A DNA stretch of 64,000 bases from Devosia sp. FJ2-5-3 (GCF_029201545.1 NZ_CP104007.1:1708501-1772500), one strand, 5' to 3'. Counted from the stretch's first letter, positions 47,707-56,894 are shown. Notes: generated by a model not told the origin, from the letters alone. Made by a program: numbers and translations.

Positions 47707-48387
47707 TCAGGCAATGATACCCGTTGCCGCATCGCGAATGGCCTTGATGCGACCGGCATAGGTCGAGGGGTCGTTTCCGCCATACACTGATGAACCGGCC
47801 ACCAGCACATTGGCGCCGGCCCTGGCGATCTCGCCGGCATTGGCAGGCGTGACCCCGCCATCGACTTCCAGATCGATGGCGCGGCCGCCGATCAGCGCTC
47901 TGGCCTGACGGATCTTGGCGAGGCTGCCGGGAATGAAGCTCTGGCCGCCGAAACCGGGATTGACGCTCATGATCAGCACGAGATCGACATCATCGATGAC
48001 GTTTTCGATCGTCGAGACGGGGGTGGCCGGATTGAGGGCGACGCCTGCCTTCTTGCCGAGGGCGCGAATGGCCTGGAGCGAGCGGTGGAGATGGGGCCCG
48101 GCCTCGGCATGCACAGTGATGAGGTCGGCGCCACCCTTGGCGAAATCGGCCAGATACGCATCGGTGGGCGAGATCATCAGATGGCAGTCGAAGGGCTTGT
48201 CAGTCACCCCGCGCACCGCCTTCATGATCGGGGCGCCGAAGGAAATATTGGGCACGAAATGCCCGTCCATCACGTCGATATGGATATAGTCTGCGCCGCC
48301 GGCGACGATCGCTGCCACTTCATCGCCCAGCCGGGAAAAATCGGCGGAGAGGATGGACGGCGCGATGCGGATCGGAAGGGGGGTCAT
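47707..48387 (-). CDS. rpe: Ribulose-phosphate 3-epimerase
   Basis: Interconverts ribulose- and xylulose-5-phosphate in the pentose phosphate pathway. The product is 226 residues from the ATG at 48387 ([17 protein letters not shown]). The metal and active-site residues are seen: His36 and Asp38 in [14 protein letters not shown], His69 in [19 protein letters not shown] and EVDGGV. It is directly upstream of purB (71 bp) and might be co-expressed with it. A 60-bp longer frame has no family match. Confidence 0.96.
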   Translation of the reverse strand: MTPLPIRIAPSILSADFSRLGDEVAAIVAGGADYIHIDVMDGHFVPNISFGAPIMKAVRGVTDKPFDCHLMISPTDAYLADFAKGGADLITVHAEAGPHLHRSLQAIRALGKKAGVALNPATPVSTIENVIDDVDLVLIMSVNPGFGGQSFIPGSLAKIRQARALIGGRAIDLEVDGGVTPANAGEIARAGANVLVAGSSVYGGNDPSTYAGRIKAIRDAATGIIA

Positions 48388-48574
48388 CTGGGGCACCTCG
48401 GCCGCTGCAAATGAGGCTGCTATAGGGCCGTGCGCCAAATGGGGCAAGAGCGGAGGCCAGCTTATCAGCCCCGCGAAAAGTCGTATTCCCTATAACATTG
48501 GCGCGATGCGGCAGACCGGCTCATTGCTTTGGCCGGCAATAGCGTTACACCGGTGCCAACCAGGAGCGTCAACT

Positions 48575-49309
48575 TTGGAATTTTCCCTTCCTCTCATTAT
48601 CGGGGCCGGTGTTCTGAGCTTTCTCAGCCCCTGCGTGCTGCCTTTGGTCCCGCCCTATCTCACCTATATGAGCGGTGCGAGCTTCGAGCAGTTTCGCGAT
48701 GAGTCGCGGTCGGGGAGCCCGCTGCAACTGCGCGTAGCCGTAACCTCGCTGTTTTTCATTCTCGGTTTCTCGGTCGTCTTCGTGACGCTGGGCGCTACCG
48801 CCACTGCCTTCGGGCAGGTGTTTCGCCAGCTGCTGCCGATCCTCACGCCCGTCGCCGGCGTGGTGATCATCGCGATGGGACTGCATTTTCTGGGTGTCTA
48901 TCGCATTGCGCTGTTGGACCGGCAGATCCGGCACAACGGCCCCGGAATGGCCTCCGGTCCAATGGGCGGGTTTCTCCTCGGCCTGGCCTTCGCCATCGGC
49001 TGGACCCCGTGTATCGGTCCTGTGCTCGCCGCCATCCTGTCCGTGGCCGCAAGCCAGGAAACGGCTTGGGAGGGCGCGTCCCTGCTCGGGCTCTATTCGC
49101 TTGGCCTGGGCATTCCGTTCTTCCTCGCGGGCCTCGCCATCGGGCCGTTCCTGACCTTCTTCGACAGCTTCAAGCGCCATCTGCGCACTGTTGAAAAAAT
49201 CATGGGCGGATTGCTGGTGGTGACGGGCGTCCTGTTCCTGACCGGCAATTTCACCCGCATTTCCTTCTGGTTCCTCGAAACCTTCCCGGTGCTGGCCAGC
49301 TTCGGCTAA
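48575..49309 (+). CDS. ccdA: Cytochrome c biogenesis protein CcdA
   Basis: Transfers reducing equivalents from cytoplasmic thioredoxin across the membrane for cytochrome c maturation. The product is 244 residues from a TTG at 48575, with AGGAG 8 bases upstream; no ATG or GTG fits the family start. It has six membrane helices with the redox pair Cys20 (FLSPCVLPLVPPY) and Cys146 (GWTPCIGPVL). Both Cys-Pro motifs are intact. It is divergent from rpe. Confidence 0.93.
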   Translation: MEFSLPLIIGAGVLSFLSPCVLPLVPPYLTYMSGASFEQFRDESRSGSPLQLRVAVTSLFFILGFSVVFVTLGATATAFGQVFRQLLPILTPVAGVVIIAMGLHFLGVYRIALLDRQIRHNGPGMASGPMGGFLLGLAFAIGWTPCIGPVLAAILSVAASQETAWEGASLLGLYSLGLGIPFFLAGLAIGPFLTFFDSFKRHLRTVEKIMGGLLVVTGVLFLTGNFTRISFWFLETFPVLASFG

Positions 49310-49311
49310 CG

Positions 49312-49328
49312 GTAAGCCGCGCTTAACC
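49312..49328 (+). promoter_or_regulatory. Possible CtrA-like site (degenerate)
   Basis: GTAA-GCCGCGC-TTAACC has one mismatch from TTAA-N7-TTAA and the favoured CC after the second half. It lies about 100 bp before the CelD-like gene. This spacing can arise by chance, so it is a weak candidate. Confidence 0.3.
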
Positions 49329-49428
49329 CTCTACTCAATCTTGTCGCCCCGCTGGTATTCCGCGCCAAAAGTTCAGGCGGAGTTTACCAGCGCTGCTGCA
49401 GGATCGGTCCAGGGACAGAGCGAGTGCA

Positions 49429-50676
49429 ATGGTTGCTGCGGGGGCGAGTGGGGAGCCGATGGTGCGTCTCGGAAACGAGACGGCGAGCACTGTTGGACCA
49501 ACGGGCCAGGAATGGCCGCCATTGACCGACACTTTCACAGTGTCTGTCACGACCCGCATCGAGGATGTCGAGGCGATCTGGCGGGGCCTCACAACGGAAC
49601 GCATAGAATCGCCGGGACAGAGCTATGATTTCATCCGGCTCTGGATTGCAGACCGCAAAATTGCTCCCCACGACCAGCGCTATGTCGTTGCCGAACTGAA
49701 GGGCGAGCCCATTGCGCTCCTGCCGCTGCGGCGCCGGCGGATGAACGGCCTGCAGGTGTACACCTGGTTTCCCAGCAGCCATGTGGGCTGTTATGCCCCG
49801 ATCTCCGATTACGCCGCGCTCGAGCGTCTCGGCCCCGAAGGCCGTCGTGCGCTCTGGCAGGCGATGATCACGCAGCTCGAGGGGGCGGATGCTGTCTATC
49901 TGCGCTCCATTCCTACAGAGATCGCCGGATATCATGGGCTTTTCGATGAGCTTGGCGATGCGCTGGCGGTCGATGTCCTCTATCGCGCCGAGTTTACATC
50001 CTGGGAGCAATGCGATCAGATCCAGCGCAGCCGCTCGCGCCGGAAGCATGATCGCCAGCAGGGCGACAGGCTGGCGGCGCTGGGCGAGATCGGTTTCGAG
50101 CTGGTTACCGATCCGGTCGCAGGCGCCGAGGCCATCGGAATCATGTTCCGACAGCGCTCGGCGCGGTTCCGGGCGCAAGGCATTCGCGACATCTTCGTGT
50201 GCGACGATCTCGTCGGTTTCTATCATCGCGCCATGCAGCCCGGCTCCGGTGTCGATGTGCGCCTGCATGTGCTGCGGCTGGAGGGGGAAATCGTCGCGGT
50301 TCGCTACAATATCGTCCATGCCGATCGCATGTTCTGCCTCATCTCGTCGATGAGCGATGATCCCCGGATCCAGATCGGTTCGCCCGGCAAGCAGTGCTTG
50401 CTGCGCGTCATGCAGTCCGTGTTCGACCAGGGCTACACCATGTTCGACATGGGCTCGGGCTTCACCGACGAAAAACGGCATTGGTGCAATGTGCAGACGC
50501 CGCTGCGCCAGCACTATATCGGGATCACGCGGAAGGGGCGGGCGGCGGTTGGCCTCCACCGGAATTTCCAGCGGCTGCGCGCCTGGGCGAAAGCCCATCC
50601 CACCATCAAGAACGGGTTGCGGCACTTCCGGCAAATTGCGGACCGCCTCAGACCGTCGCGGCCGACCTCAGAGTAA
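49429..50676 (+). CDS. CelD/FemAB-like GNAT acetyltransferase
   Basis: The product is 415 residues. From about residue 170 on, the sequence matches the double-GNAT domain of the CelD (BcsL) group: [64 protein letters not shown] and [16 protein letters not shown]. Such proteins act in cell-surface polysaccharide formation. The ATG at 49459 is an alternative start, though its GGGGAG is only 3 bases away. Its end overlaps the convergent radC by 9 bp. Confidence 0.78.
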   Translation: MVAAGASGEPMVRLGNETASTVGPTGQEWPPLTDTFTVSVTTRIEDVEAIWRGLTTERIESPGQSYDFIRLWIADRKIAPHDQRYVVAELKGEPIALLPLRRRRMNGLQVYTWFPSSHVGCYAPISDYAALERLGPEGRRALWQAMITQLEGADAVYLRSIPTEIAGYHGLFDELGDALAVDVLYRAEFTSWEQCDQIQRSRSRRKHDRQQGDRLAALGEIGFELVTDPVAGAEAIGIMFRQRSARFRAQGIRDIFVCDDLVGFYHRAMQPGSGVDVRLHVLRLEGEIVAVRYNIVHADRMFCLISSMSDDPRIQIGSPGKQCLLRVMQSVFDQGYTMFDMGSGFTDEKRHWCNVQTPLRQHYIGITRKGRAAVGLHRNFQRLRAWAKAHPTIKNGLRHFRQIADRLRPSRPTSE

Positions 50677-51390
50677 TTTCAAACCGCGCAACGAGGCGTG
50701 TCCGGAACGGCCAATGATGATGTGGTCGTGCACCGTGATGCCCATGGGCTTGGCGATCTCGGATATTTCCTTGGTCATCCGCACGTCGGCCGCCGACGGC
50801 GTCGGGTCGCCGGACGGATGATTGTGGACGAGGATGAGCGCGGTGGCCGAGAGCTCAAGCGTGCGGCGGATCACTTCGCGCGGATAGACGGGCGTGTGGT
50901 CGACCGTGCCGATTTGCTGCACCTCGTCGGCGATCAACCGGTTCTTCTTGTCGAGAAAAAGAATGCGAAACTGCTCGACGCTCTCATAGGCCATGGCGCT
51001 GTGGCAGTAGTCTATGAGCTGGGTCCATGACGACAGGATCGGTTTTTCGACATCGATCTTGTCTCGCCCATAGCGCTGCGCCACCGCCTGCATGACCTTG
51101 AGATGGGTGATGGAGGTCTCGCCGAGCCCCTTGGTCTCCGCCAGTCGGGCAGCAGGCGCTCCCAGCACTTCGGAAATGGAGCCGAAGCGGGCGAGGAGGT
51201 CCTTGGCCAGCGCCTTGGTGTCGCGCTGGGGCAGGGCCATGTGCAACAGCAGCTCGAGCAGTTCATAGTCGGCGAGGCCTTCCCCGCCCAGGAGGTTGAA
51301 GCGCTCCCGCGCCCGTTCGCGATGCCCAAGATAGTGGGGCTTTGCCACCGCTTCGGAAAGGCCCGTTGATTTGGCCTCGTCGTCGCTCAC
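50668..51390 (-). CDS. radC: RadC-family JAMM/MPN protein
   Basis: The product is 240 residues. N-terminal helix-hairpin-helix part ([31 protein letters not shown]), then the JAMM zinc motif His189-x-His191-PSGD-Asp195 ([14 protein letters not shown]). The family is widespread; an early link to DNA repair was not upheld and its role is unknown. Its ATG overlaps the map stop by 4 bp, so it is coupled to map. Confidence 0.93.
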   Translation of the reverse strand: MSDDEAKSTGLSEAVAKPHYLGHRERARERFNLLGGEGLADYELLELLLHMALPQRDTKALAKDLLARFGSISEVLGAPAARLAETKGLGETSITHLKVMQAVAQRYGRDKIDVEKPILSSWTQLIDYCHSAMAYESVEQFRILFLDKKNRLIADEVQQIGTVDHTPVYPREVIRRTLELSATALILVHNHPSGDPTPSAADVRMTKEISEIAKPMGITVHDHIIIGRSGHASLRGLKLL

Positions 51391-52223
51391 TGGCTGCTCC
51401 GCGCCGCCAAAGGATTGAACAGCCCGCCCGGCGAGAGCGTGAAGATCTCATTGCCGGTTTCGGTGATGCCGATGGAATGTTCGCACTGCGCCGAGAGTGT
51501 CCGGTCGCGGGTGACGGCGGTCCAGCCATCGGAGAGGATCTTCACATGCGGCCGGCCGAGATTGATCATCGGCTCGATGGTGAAGATCATGCCTGGCTTG
51601 AGCGGCGCACCGGTGCCGGGCGTGCCGAAATGGAGGATGTTGGGCTCGTCGTGGAAAAGCCGGCCCACGCCGTGGCCGACGAAATCGCGCACGACGCTCA
51701 TCCGCTCGCCTTCGGCCACGGCCTGGATCGCGGCGCCGATATCGCCGGTCGTATTGCCCGGCTTGGCGGCGGCGAGACCGGCTTCGAGGCTGGCATAGGT
51801 GATTTCGATCAGGCGCTCGGCCTTGCGGGTGATTTCTCCCACCGGATACATGCGGCTGGAATCGCCATACCAGCCATCGACGATCAGGGTGAGGTCGATA
51901 TTGACGATATCGCCGTCGCGCAGGCCGCGCTCATCGGGAATGCCATGGCACACCACATGGTTGATCGAGGTGCACAGCGAATGGCGAAAGCCCTTGTAGA
52001 AGAGGGTCGCCGGAAGGGCGCCATTGTCGCGCGCGAACTCATAGGCAATCTGGTCGAGCTTGGCCGTCGGCACGCCCGGCTCGACATATTCGGTGAGAAT
52101 GTCGAGGGCCTGTGCCGTCAGCTGTCCGGCCTTGCGCATGCCTGCAAACCCGTCTTCGCCGTGCAGCGGGATGATGCCCGGCGTGCGGCGGGGCTGGGTG
52201 GACGCTTCGACGTAGGTAACCAT
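51387..52223 (-). CDS. map: Type I methionine aminopeptidase
   Basis: Removes N-terminal methionine from new proteins. The product is 278 residues with all five metal ligands at the usual spacing: Asp110, Asp121, His184, Glu217 and Glu248. Conserved stretches are [20 protein letters not shown] and [14 protein letters not shown]. It precedes radC, with a 4-bp overlap. A chromosome may carry other map genes; only this one lies in the window. Confidence 0.96.
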   Translation of the reverse strand: MVTYVEASTQPRRTPGIIPLHGEDGFAGMRKAGQLTAQALDILTEYVEPGVPTAKLDQIAYEFARDNGALPATLFYKGFRHSLCTSINHVVCHGIPDERGLRDGDIVNIDLTLIVDGWYGDSSRMYPVGEITRKAERLIEITYASLEAGLAAAKPGNTTGDIGAAIQAVAEGERMSVVRDFVGHGVGRLFHDEPNILHFGTPGTGAPLKPGMIFTIEPMINLGRPHVKILSDGWTAVTRDRTLSAQCEHSIGITETGNEIFTLSPGGLFNPLAARSSQ

Positions 52224-52343
52224 AGAAAACTCCGGTAGTCGGGGTTTAACCTAGTCACTTGCACAGGCGATTGAAAGGCCCTGCGACTTGACGCGCCCAT
52301 GCGCTGGTAGCATTCCTCATGGCCCACATTCATGGAATGCCCT

Positions 52344-53114
52344 ATGTCGAGCCAATCCCGCGTTACTGCCGGTCTTCTCGTGATCGGTGATGAAATCCTC
52401 TCCGGCCGCACCAAGGACGTCAATATTGGCGCGGTGGCCGATTTTTGCACCGATCTTGGGATCGACCTTACCGAAGTGCGGGTCGTGAGCGATGTCGAGG
52501 AAAGCATCGTGGAGGCGGTCAACGAACTGCGGTCGCGCTACACCTATGTGTTCACCACTGGCGGCATCGGACCCACTCATGATGACATTACCGCCGACGC
52601 CATAGCCAAGGCGTTCGGCGTTGCCTTGCCGATCAACCCGCAGGCGCGCGAAATGCTCGAAGCCCGCTGGAAGCAGACCGGCACCGAGGTCAATGAGGCG
52701 CGGCTGCGCATGGCGCGAATTCCCGAGGGGGCTGATCTCATCGTCAATTCGGTCAGCGCTGCCCCAGGTTTCCGCATCGGTAACGTCCATGTCATGGCCG
52801 GTGTGCCGGTGATCATGCGCGCCATGCTCGAGGCTTTGGCGCCGACGTTGCAGGGCGGCAAGAAGGTGCTGTCGGTCACCGTCAAGGCCGGGGTGGGCGA
52901 AGGCACTGTCGGCGGCCCGCTGGCGGCGCTGCAGCAGGAATATCCCGACGTAAAGATGGGCAGTTACCCACAAATGGGGGGCGACCGGGCCATGACCGAG
53001 CTGGTGCTGCGGTGTTCTGACGAAGCGCGTCTTGCCGAGGCCGCCGAAAAAGTCCGTGCCATGGTGGACGCTGCGCATCAAAAAGCAGGAATCGAGCCGC
53101 CCGACGCACAATGA
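52344..53114 (+). CDS. CinA N-terminal / MoaB-like molybdopterin-binding domain protein
   Basis: The product is 256 residues from the ATG at 52344; an ATG 12 bp earlier is equally possible. The domain start TAGLLVIGDEILSGRTKDVN and the FTTGGIGPTHDDITADAIAKAFG motif are the MoCF/MoaB fold as found in CinA N-terminal domains. The C-terminal deamidase domain of full CinA is absent, which is normal for this alphaproteobacterial stand-alone form. Function uncertain; nucleotide or pyrophosphate-type hydrolysis is a family suggestion. Confidence 0.87.
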   Translation: MSSQSRVTAGLLVIGDEILSGRTKDVNIGAVADFCTDLGIDLTEVRVVSDVEESIVEAVNELRSRYTYVFTTGGIGPTHDDITADAIAKAFGVALPINPQAREMLEARWKQTGTEVNEARLRMARIPEGADLIVNSVSAAPGFRIGNVHVMAGVPVIMRAMLEALAPTLQGGKKVLSVTVKAGVGEGTVGGPLAALQQEYPDVKMGSYPQMGGDRAMTELVLRCSDEARLAEAAEKVRAMVDAAHQKAGIEPPDAQ

Positions 53115-53203
53115 TTGGCGTCAGCCCCGAGCTTTGCTAAGGACAGGCTCGAAAAATCCAGATTCAGGGGGCGTTGGTCCGCCCCGCCCCAAGGAGAGAT
53201 GCG

Positions 53204-53701
53204 TTGAGCAATCCGAACCAGAAGTCGTTCCCCGTCACCTGGGACCAGTTCCATCGCGATAGTCGCGCTTTGGCCTGGCGCCTGGCGGGCATGGGCACGT
53301 TCGACGCCGTGGTGGCCATTGCTCGCGGCGGCCTCGTGCCGGCCGCGATCGTTGCGCGCGAACTCAATATCCGCACCGTCGAGACCGTGTCGGTCAAGAG
53401 CTATGACCACCAGAACCAGAGCGGCATCAAGGTGCTCAAAGAGATCAGCCAGCCGGTTCTCGATCTCGCTGCCAATGGCGGCAAGGTTCTGATCGTGGAC
53501 GATCTGGTCGATACCGGCAACACCGCCCGCGTAGTGCGGGAAATGCTGCCCGGCGCGCATTTCGCCACTGTTTACGCCAAGCCCAAGGGCCGTGATCTGG
53601 TCGACACCTTCATCACCGAAGTCAGCCAGGACACGTGGATCTTCTTCCCCTGGGATCTCGATGTGGCCTATGTCGCGCCGATTTCGGGCGGCACGGACTA
53701 A
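53204..53701 (+). CDS. gpt: Xanthine (guanine) phosphoribosyltransferase
   Basis: Purine salvage: converts xanthine or guanine with PRPP to the nucleotide. The product is 165 residues from a TTG at 53204 with AAGGAG 6 bases upstream; an ATG beside it is out of frame and runs straight into a stop. The PRPP loop [14 protein letters not shown] and the start [21 protein letters not shown] match Gpt. The end ...[11 protein letters not shown] fits too. It is transcribed after the CinA-like gene (89-bp gap). Confidence 0.93.
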   Translation: MSNPNQKSFPVTWDQFHRDSRALAWRLAGMGTFDAVVAIARGGLVPAAIVARELNIRTVETVSVKSYDHQNQSGIKVLKEISQPVLDLAANGGKVLIVDDLVDTGNTARVVREMLPGAHFATVYAKPKGRDLVDTFITEVSQDTWIFFPWDLDVAYVAPISGGTD

Positions 53702-53710
53702 GATCGCCCT

Positions 53711-53769
53711 AGGCGGTGCCCGCCTCGATATGCGCTTCTGCGCCACCGTGCCTTCGACCGCGCGGTGGC
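53711..53769. repeat. Hairpins between the ends of gpt and the VOC gene
   Basis: AGGCGG TGC CCGCCT (53711-53725) and GCCACCG..CGGTGGC (53742-53769) lie between the converging gpt and VOC genes. No T tails are seen; factor-dependent ends are possible. Confidence 0.4.
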
Positions 53770-53785
53770 TGCGGAGCGGCCGGAC

Positions 53786-54151
53786 CTAGCGTCCGACAAG
53801 CACGAACACATTCTTGTCGGGCGCTTCCATCACGGCGACGTGGCCGGACTCCGTGGCAAAGGGCGTGCGGATCCACTGGATGGCATCGTTGTCCTTCAGC
53901 GCCTCATAGGTGCGGACCACATCTCCCACATTGATCTCAATTTCGGTGAAGTCGAGCGCCGGATTATCGCTCAGGACCAGCTCCGAGCTGGCCTGATCCG
54001 GAAATTTGAGGCCGATCAGGCTCGATGGCGTCCCATCGGCCGATTGTCGCTCGATCCGCCAGGCCTGGCTCAGTCCCAGCGCGGTATAAAAGGCCAGTGA
54101 GCCGGCGATGTCCCTAGTGTGGATGCAGACGCATTCGAGTTTCTGAAACAT
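53786..54151 (-). CDS. VOC (glyoxalase/bleomycin-resistance fold) protein
   Basis: The product is 121 residues from the ATG at 54151, after GGGGGAA. The fold shows paired beta-alpha modules: LECVCIHTRDIAGSLAFYTALGLSQAWRIER and ALDFTEIEINVGDVVRTYEALKDND, ending PDKNVFVLVGR. VOC proteins are metal enzymes or ligand binders. The usual first-strand His may be at position 11 and the final Glu at about 109. A perfect LexA-type box lies 50 bp upstream, unusual for this kind of gene. Confidence 0.85.
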   Translation of the reverse strand: MFQKLECVCIHTRDIAGSLAFYTALGLSQAWRIERQSADGTPSSLIGLKFPDQASSELVLSDNPALDFTEIEINVGDVVRTYEALKDNDAIQWIRTPFATESGHVAVMEAPDKNVFVLVGR

Positions 54152-54200
54152 GTGATTCCCCCCATGCCGACATCGTCGACGCTGCTGTGTTCTAACATGC

Positions 54201-54215
54201 GAACATAACGCGAAC
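54201..54215 (-). promoter_or_regulatory. Perfect LexA-type box upstream of the VOC gene
   Basis: GAAC-ATAACGC-GAAC (GTTC-GCGTTAT-GTTC on the gene strand) matches the alphaproteobacterial LexA consensus with no mismatch. It sits 50 bp before the VOC ATG, between it and tRNA-Leu, where it would overlap a promoter such as TTGTTC-N16-TTAGAA on the minus strand. Confidence 0.65.
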
Positions 54216-54267
54216 AATTGTCCCATCCTTGCGGAGGGCAAGCGTCTGGATGGAAGAGAGGAATGGC

Positions 54268-54352
54268 TGGTGCGGGCGACGGGAATCGAACCCGTACAGC
54301 GTAAGCCGAGGGATTTTAAGTCCCTTGTGTCTACCAGTTTCACCACGCCCGC
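54268..54352 (-). tRNA. tRNA-Leu (anticodon UAA)
   Basis: Read on the minus strand it begins GCGGGCGTGGTGAAACTGG, has the anticodon loop CTTAAAA (UAA) on an AGGGA/TCCCT stem, a long class II variable arm, the TTCGATTCC T-loop and acceptor CGCCCGC, discriminator A and encoded CCA. All stems pair. 85 bases with CCA. Confidence 0.96.
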
Positions 54353-54431
54353 TTGGCTCGGCCGCCCGTGTTTGTCACAAGGCGAGGCGCAAGACAATTG
54401 CGCGCTGACGATTCTCACCACGGAGACCGAC

Positions 54432-54812
54432 ATGATCGAACCCATCGCAACCGGCGTCGCGCCATCCTCGGCTCCCATCAATGACGCGGTGCGGGCAGGC
54501 AAGCATGTCTGGCTCGTGGCCGTGGCCGAAGATCCGGTCACCGGGGAAGTTCTCACCGGCGATATCGAAGCCCAGGCGCGCCGCTGCATCCAGAATCTGG
54601 AGATGGGCGTCAAGGCCGCGGGCGGGGCCCTGACGAATATCGTCATGATCCAGATTTTCCTCATCGACAGCGCCGATGCGCCGGGCATGAATAAGGTCTA
54701 TCGCGAGTTCTTCACCGCCCAGCCATTCCCCGTGCGCGCCACGGTCGTAGTCAAGGAACTGCTCGCCAAGGGTCTCTGCATCGAGATGACCGCAACGGCG
54801 GTGCTGGACTGA
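54432..54812 (+). CDS. RidA-family enamine/imine deaminase
   Basis: RidA proteins remove reactive 2-aminoacrylate-type imines. The product is 126 residues from the ATG at 54432, which lies just past the divergent tRNA. The RidA fold is seen in ATGVAPSSAPINDAVRAGKHVWL, AQARRCIQNLEMGVKAAGGAL and FPVRATVVVKELLAKGLCIEMTATAVL. The key Arg is in the PVRATV motif. The start of the next gene overlaps its stop by one base (TGATG). Confidence 0.9.
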   Translation: MIEPIATGVAPSSAPINDAVRAGKHVWLVAVAEDPVTGEVLTGDIEAQARRCIQNLEMGVKAAGGALTNIVMIQIFLIDSADAPGMNKVYREFFTAQPFPVRATVVVKELLAKGLCIEMTATAVLD

Positions 54813-55099
54813 TGCTGCTCAAGCGTGACCTTCTCGAGGAGATCAAGGCCGGAAAGATCGACGTGATTTTTCGGCGGTGGAATAGGCCGACGGTGAAAGC
54901 CGGCGGCACTCTCAAGACCAAGGTGGGCCTTCTCGCCATCAAGGGGGTCACCGATATGAGCCCCGATGACGTTACCGAAGCCGATTCACAGCGCGCCGGC
55001 TTCAAGGACGTCGCAGATTTCCGGGCATGGCTGGACACGATGAAAGAGGGCAGCCTCTTCCAGAAGATCGAAGTGGGTTACATCGGCGACGCCGAGTAG
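54812..55099 (+). CDS. Small ASCH-like protein
   Basis: The product is 95 residues. The arrangement LLKRDLLEEIKAGKIDVIFRRWNRPTVKAGGTLKTKVGLLAIKGVTDM resembles ASCH domains, beta-barrels that resemble PUA domains and may bind RNA or nucleotides. The C-terminal helix AGFKDVADFRAWLDTM fits too. The ATG shares a base with the RidA stop, so the two are coupled. Function unknown. Confidence 0.7.
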   Translation: MLLKRDLLEEIKAGKIDVIFRRWNRPTVKAGGTLKTKVGLLAIKGVTDMSPDDVTEADSQRAGFKDVADFRAWLDTMKEGSLFQKIEVGYIGDAE

Positions 55100-55119
55100 G
55101 GGCGGCGGTGGGCATGTCC

Positions 55120-55265
55120 TTCCCTTCTCCCCTGAGGGGAGGCCCGAAGGGCACACCGAATTCGCGAAGCGAATTTCGGTTGGGATGAGGGGTTCGTACT
55201 AGCTCTTGTCTGAGAGGTCTTCACCCCTCACCCCAACCCTCTCCCCTGAGGGGCGAGGGGGCTTT
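55120..55265. repeat. Composite C/G-block repeat with inner palindrome
   Basis: In order: CTCCCC TGA GGGGAG (55127-55141), ACCGAATTCGC GAA GCGAATTTCGGT (55155-55180, one bulge), then CACCCCTCACCCCAACCC (from about 55222) and CTCCCCTGAGGGG (55241-55253). It fills the gap between the ASCH-like gene and the 3' end of rluA. The outer units are relatives of the blocks at 14888 and 26926. Confidence 0.7.
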
Positions 55266-55290
55266 TACTGCACAGTCAGCGCCTGCGCCT

Positions 55291-55962
55291 TCAGAACGGC
55301 GTTGGCGCGACGAAGGTCATGAACTCATCGGTCGTCGGATGGGTAAACCCCAGTTCGGCGGCGTGCAATTGCAGCCGGTCTGCAGCGCGCAGTATTTCGC
55401 CATCGGCATAAAACGCATCACCCAGAATCACATGGCCCAATGCCTTCATGTGAACCCTGAGTTGGTGCGTCCGCCCCGTAAGCGGCACGAGGCGAACCCG
55501 CGTGGCGTTTTCCTCGCGTTCCAGAACATGCCATTCGGTTTGTGCCGAGCGACCGTTTTCATAGTCGACGCGCTGGCGCGGCTTGTTATCCCAATCGGTC
55601 GCCAGGGGCAAATCGATGAGGCCGCTCTCCTCCTCGATAATGCCGGCGACGCGGGCCACATAGCTCTTGGTGGTCTTGCGATGCTCGAACTGGCTGCCGA
55701 TGCGGCCATGGGCGCGCTTGTTCAGCGCCAGCACCAGAACCCCTGACGTATCCTTGTCGAGCCGATGGCACATGCCGGCCGTCGGCCAGGTCTGGCGTGC
55801 ACGATGCTCGATGCAGTCCCAGAGCGAAGGGTCTTTGCCGGGCACGCTGAGCAGCCCCGATTGCTTGTCGACGACGAGGATATCGTCATCAACATGGAGC
55901 ACGTTGAGATAGGGATCGGTCGGGGGGAAATAGTCGATCAGTGTGGGCATGGGTCCGGGCAT
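55291..55962 (-). CDS. rluA: RluA-family RNA pseudouridine synthase
   Basis: Makes pseudouridine in 23S rRNA and/or tRNA. The product is 223 residues, the short RluA type without an S4 domain. The catalytic motif HRLDKDTSG is present with Asp69, followed by LTGRTHQLRVHMKALG. The ATG at 55962 has AGAGG 7 bases upstream; others are at 55968 and 55950. Family is firm; RluA-type specificity is inferred from size. Confidence 0.9.
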   Translation of the reverse strand: MPGPMPTLIDYFPPTDPYLNVLHVDDDILVVDKQSGLLSVPGKDPSLWDCIEHRARQTWPTAGMCHRLDKDTSGVLVLALNKRAHGRIGSQFEHRKTTKSYVARVAGIIEEESGLIDLPLATDWDNKPRQRVDYENGRSAQTEWHVLEREENATRVRLVPLTGRTHQLRVHMKALGHVILGDAFYADGEILRAADRLQLHAAELGFTHPTTDEFMTFVAPTPF

Positions 55963-56078
55963 GGCCATGCCTCTAGCAGAGTGCGGATGGTTCCGCCAAC
56001 CGGTGCGCACAATCTGTTGAGGGAACAAACCCCGGCTAACCGAAGTTATTCCGGCAAGTTCAACTCAAGGAGATTTCG

Positions 56079-56261
56079 ATGAACAAGGACCAGGTAGACG
56101 GCGCCGGCAAGCAGGTCAAGGGCGCGGTCAAGGACGCCGTCGGCGGCCTTACCGGCAATGCGAAGCTCCAGGCCGAAGGCAAGATGGACAAGGCCGAAGG
56201 CAAGGTCCAGCAGAAGGTGGGCGACGTGAAGAACGACGTCCGCAAAGCCCTCGACGATTAA
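56079..56261 (+). CDS. CsbD-family stress protein
   Basis: The product is 60 residues: MNKDQVDGAGKQVKGAVKDA followed by Lys/Gly/Val repeats typical of CsbD proteins, small soluble helical proteins induced by general stress in Bacillus. Its molecular role is unknown. AAGGAG precedes the ATG and a good terminator follows. It is expressed alone, divergent from rluA. Confidence 0.92.
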   Translation: MNKDQVDGAGKQVKGAVKDAVGGLTGNAKLQAEGKMDKAEGKVQQKVGDVKNDVRKALDD

Positions 56262-56281
56262 TCTTCGCCAAGGTTGCAGTG

Positions 56282-56309
56282 AAAGGCCCCGATCTGTCGG
56301 GGCCTTTTT
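56282..56309 (+). terminator. Terminator of the csbD-like gene
   Basis: AAAGGCCCCGA, TCTG loop, TCGGGGCCTTT and T run, 20 bp after the stop. On the other strand it also lies at the end of the DHFR-like gene. Confidence 0.93.
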
Positions 56310-56310
56310 G

Positions 56311-56838
56311 CTATGGGAAGCGGTAGTGCAGCCGCGCGCAGCCGGCGCCTAGCGATTTTGCCGATATCAGTTCTGGCGCCGCGCGAAGCCCAGTTGGCGG
56401 GAAGAGCGGTATGCCGCCACCCAAAATCTCCGAAATCACATAGATTTCCAATTCATCGAGCGCCCCGCGCTCCATGAAGGCCATCTGCAGCTTGCCACCA
56501 CCCAGCATCCAGACGTCACCATCGTCGAGGGCCCTGAGCTCTGCGACCAAGGCGTCGATATCGGTACGGGTCTCCAGTTGACCCTTGGGATCCGTGATCG
56601 GCCGCGAGGTCACGACGATCACGCGCTGGTCAGCATAGGTCCACGGGCTCGCGTCAGCGGCGATCCAGTCATAGGTCGACCGCCCCATGACTACTGTGCG
56701 GATCGACTTGATGAAATTGTCATAGTGGTGCTCGCCCAATTCCAGATCGGTGCGCTGGGTCAGCCAGTCCAGATTTTGGTCTGGGTCGGCAATGTAGCCG
56801 TCGAGACTGGCGGCGATATATCCAACGATCCTGGCCAT
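56311..56838 (-). CDS. RibD C-terminal / dihydrofolate reductase-like protein
   Basis: The product is 175 residues from the ATG at 56838 (AGGGAG upstream). The fold shows IVGYIAASLDGYIADPDQNLDWL at the start, RTVVMGRSTYDWI, VIVVTSRP and VWMLGGGKLQMAF, which is the RibD_C/DHFR-like reductase family (YyaP/YwjB type). Substrate unknown; it is not the main folA-type enzyme. It is divergent from the ogt-like gene, with a palindrome between. Confidence 0.87.
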   Translation of the reverse strand: MARIVGYIAASLDGYIADPDQNLDWLTQRTDLELGEHHYDNFIKSIRTVVMGRSTYDWIAADASPWTYADQRVIVVTSRPITDPKGQLETRTDIDALVAELRALDDGDVWMLGGGKLQMAFMERGALDELEIYVISEILGGGIPLFPPTGLRAAPELISAKSLGAGCARLHYRFP

Positions 56839-56879
56839 GGCTTTCTCCCTTTTCGCGGGGGTCTGATAGCGCAGCCCGG

Positions 56880-56894
56880 TGACAGACGCTGTCA
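56880..56894. promoter_or_regulatory. Perfect palindrome TGACAG-ACG-CTGTCA
   Basis: 15 bp with 6-bp arms and a 3-bp centre, placed between two divergent starts: 42 bp before the DHFR-like gene and 63 bp before the ogt-like gene. It has the form of a dimeric repressor operator, but no regulator gene is next to it. Confidence 0.45.

Noticed and set aside
54270..54431. Longer start for the RidA gene, running over the tRNA
   Set aside because: The extension is the antisense reading of tRNA-Leu; the family starts near 54432.
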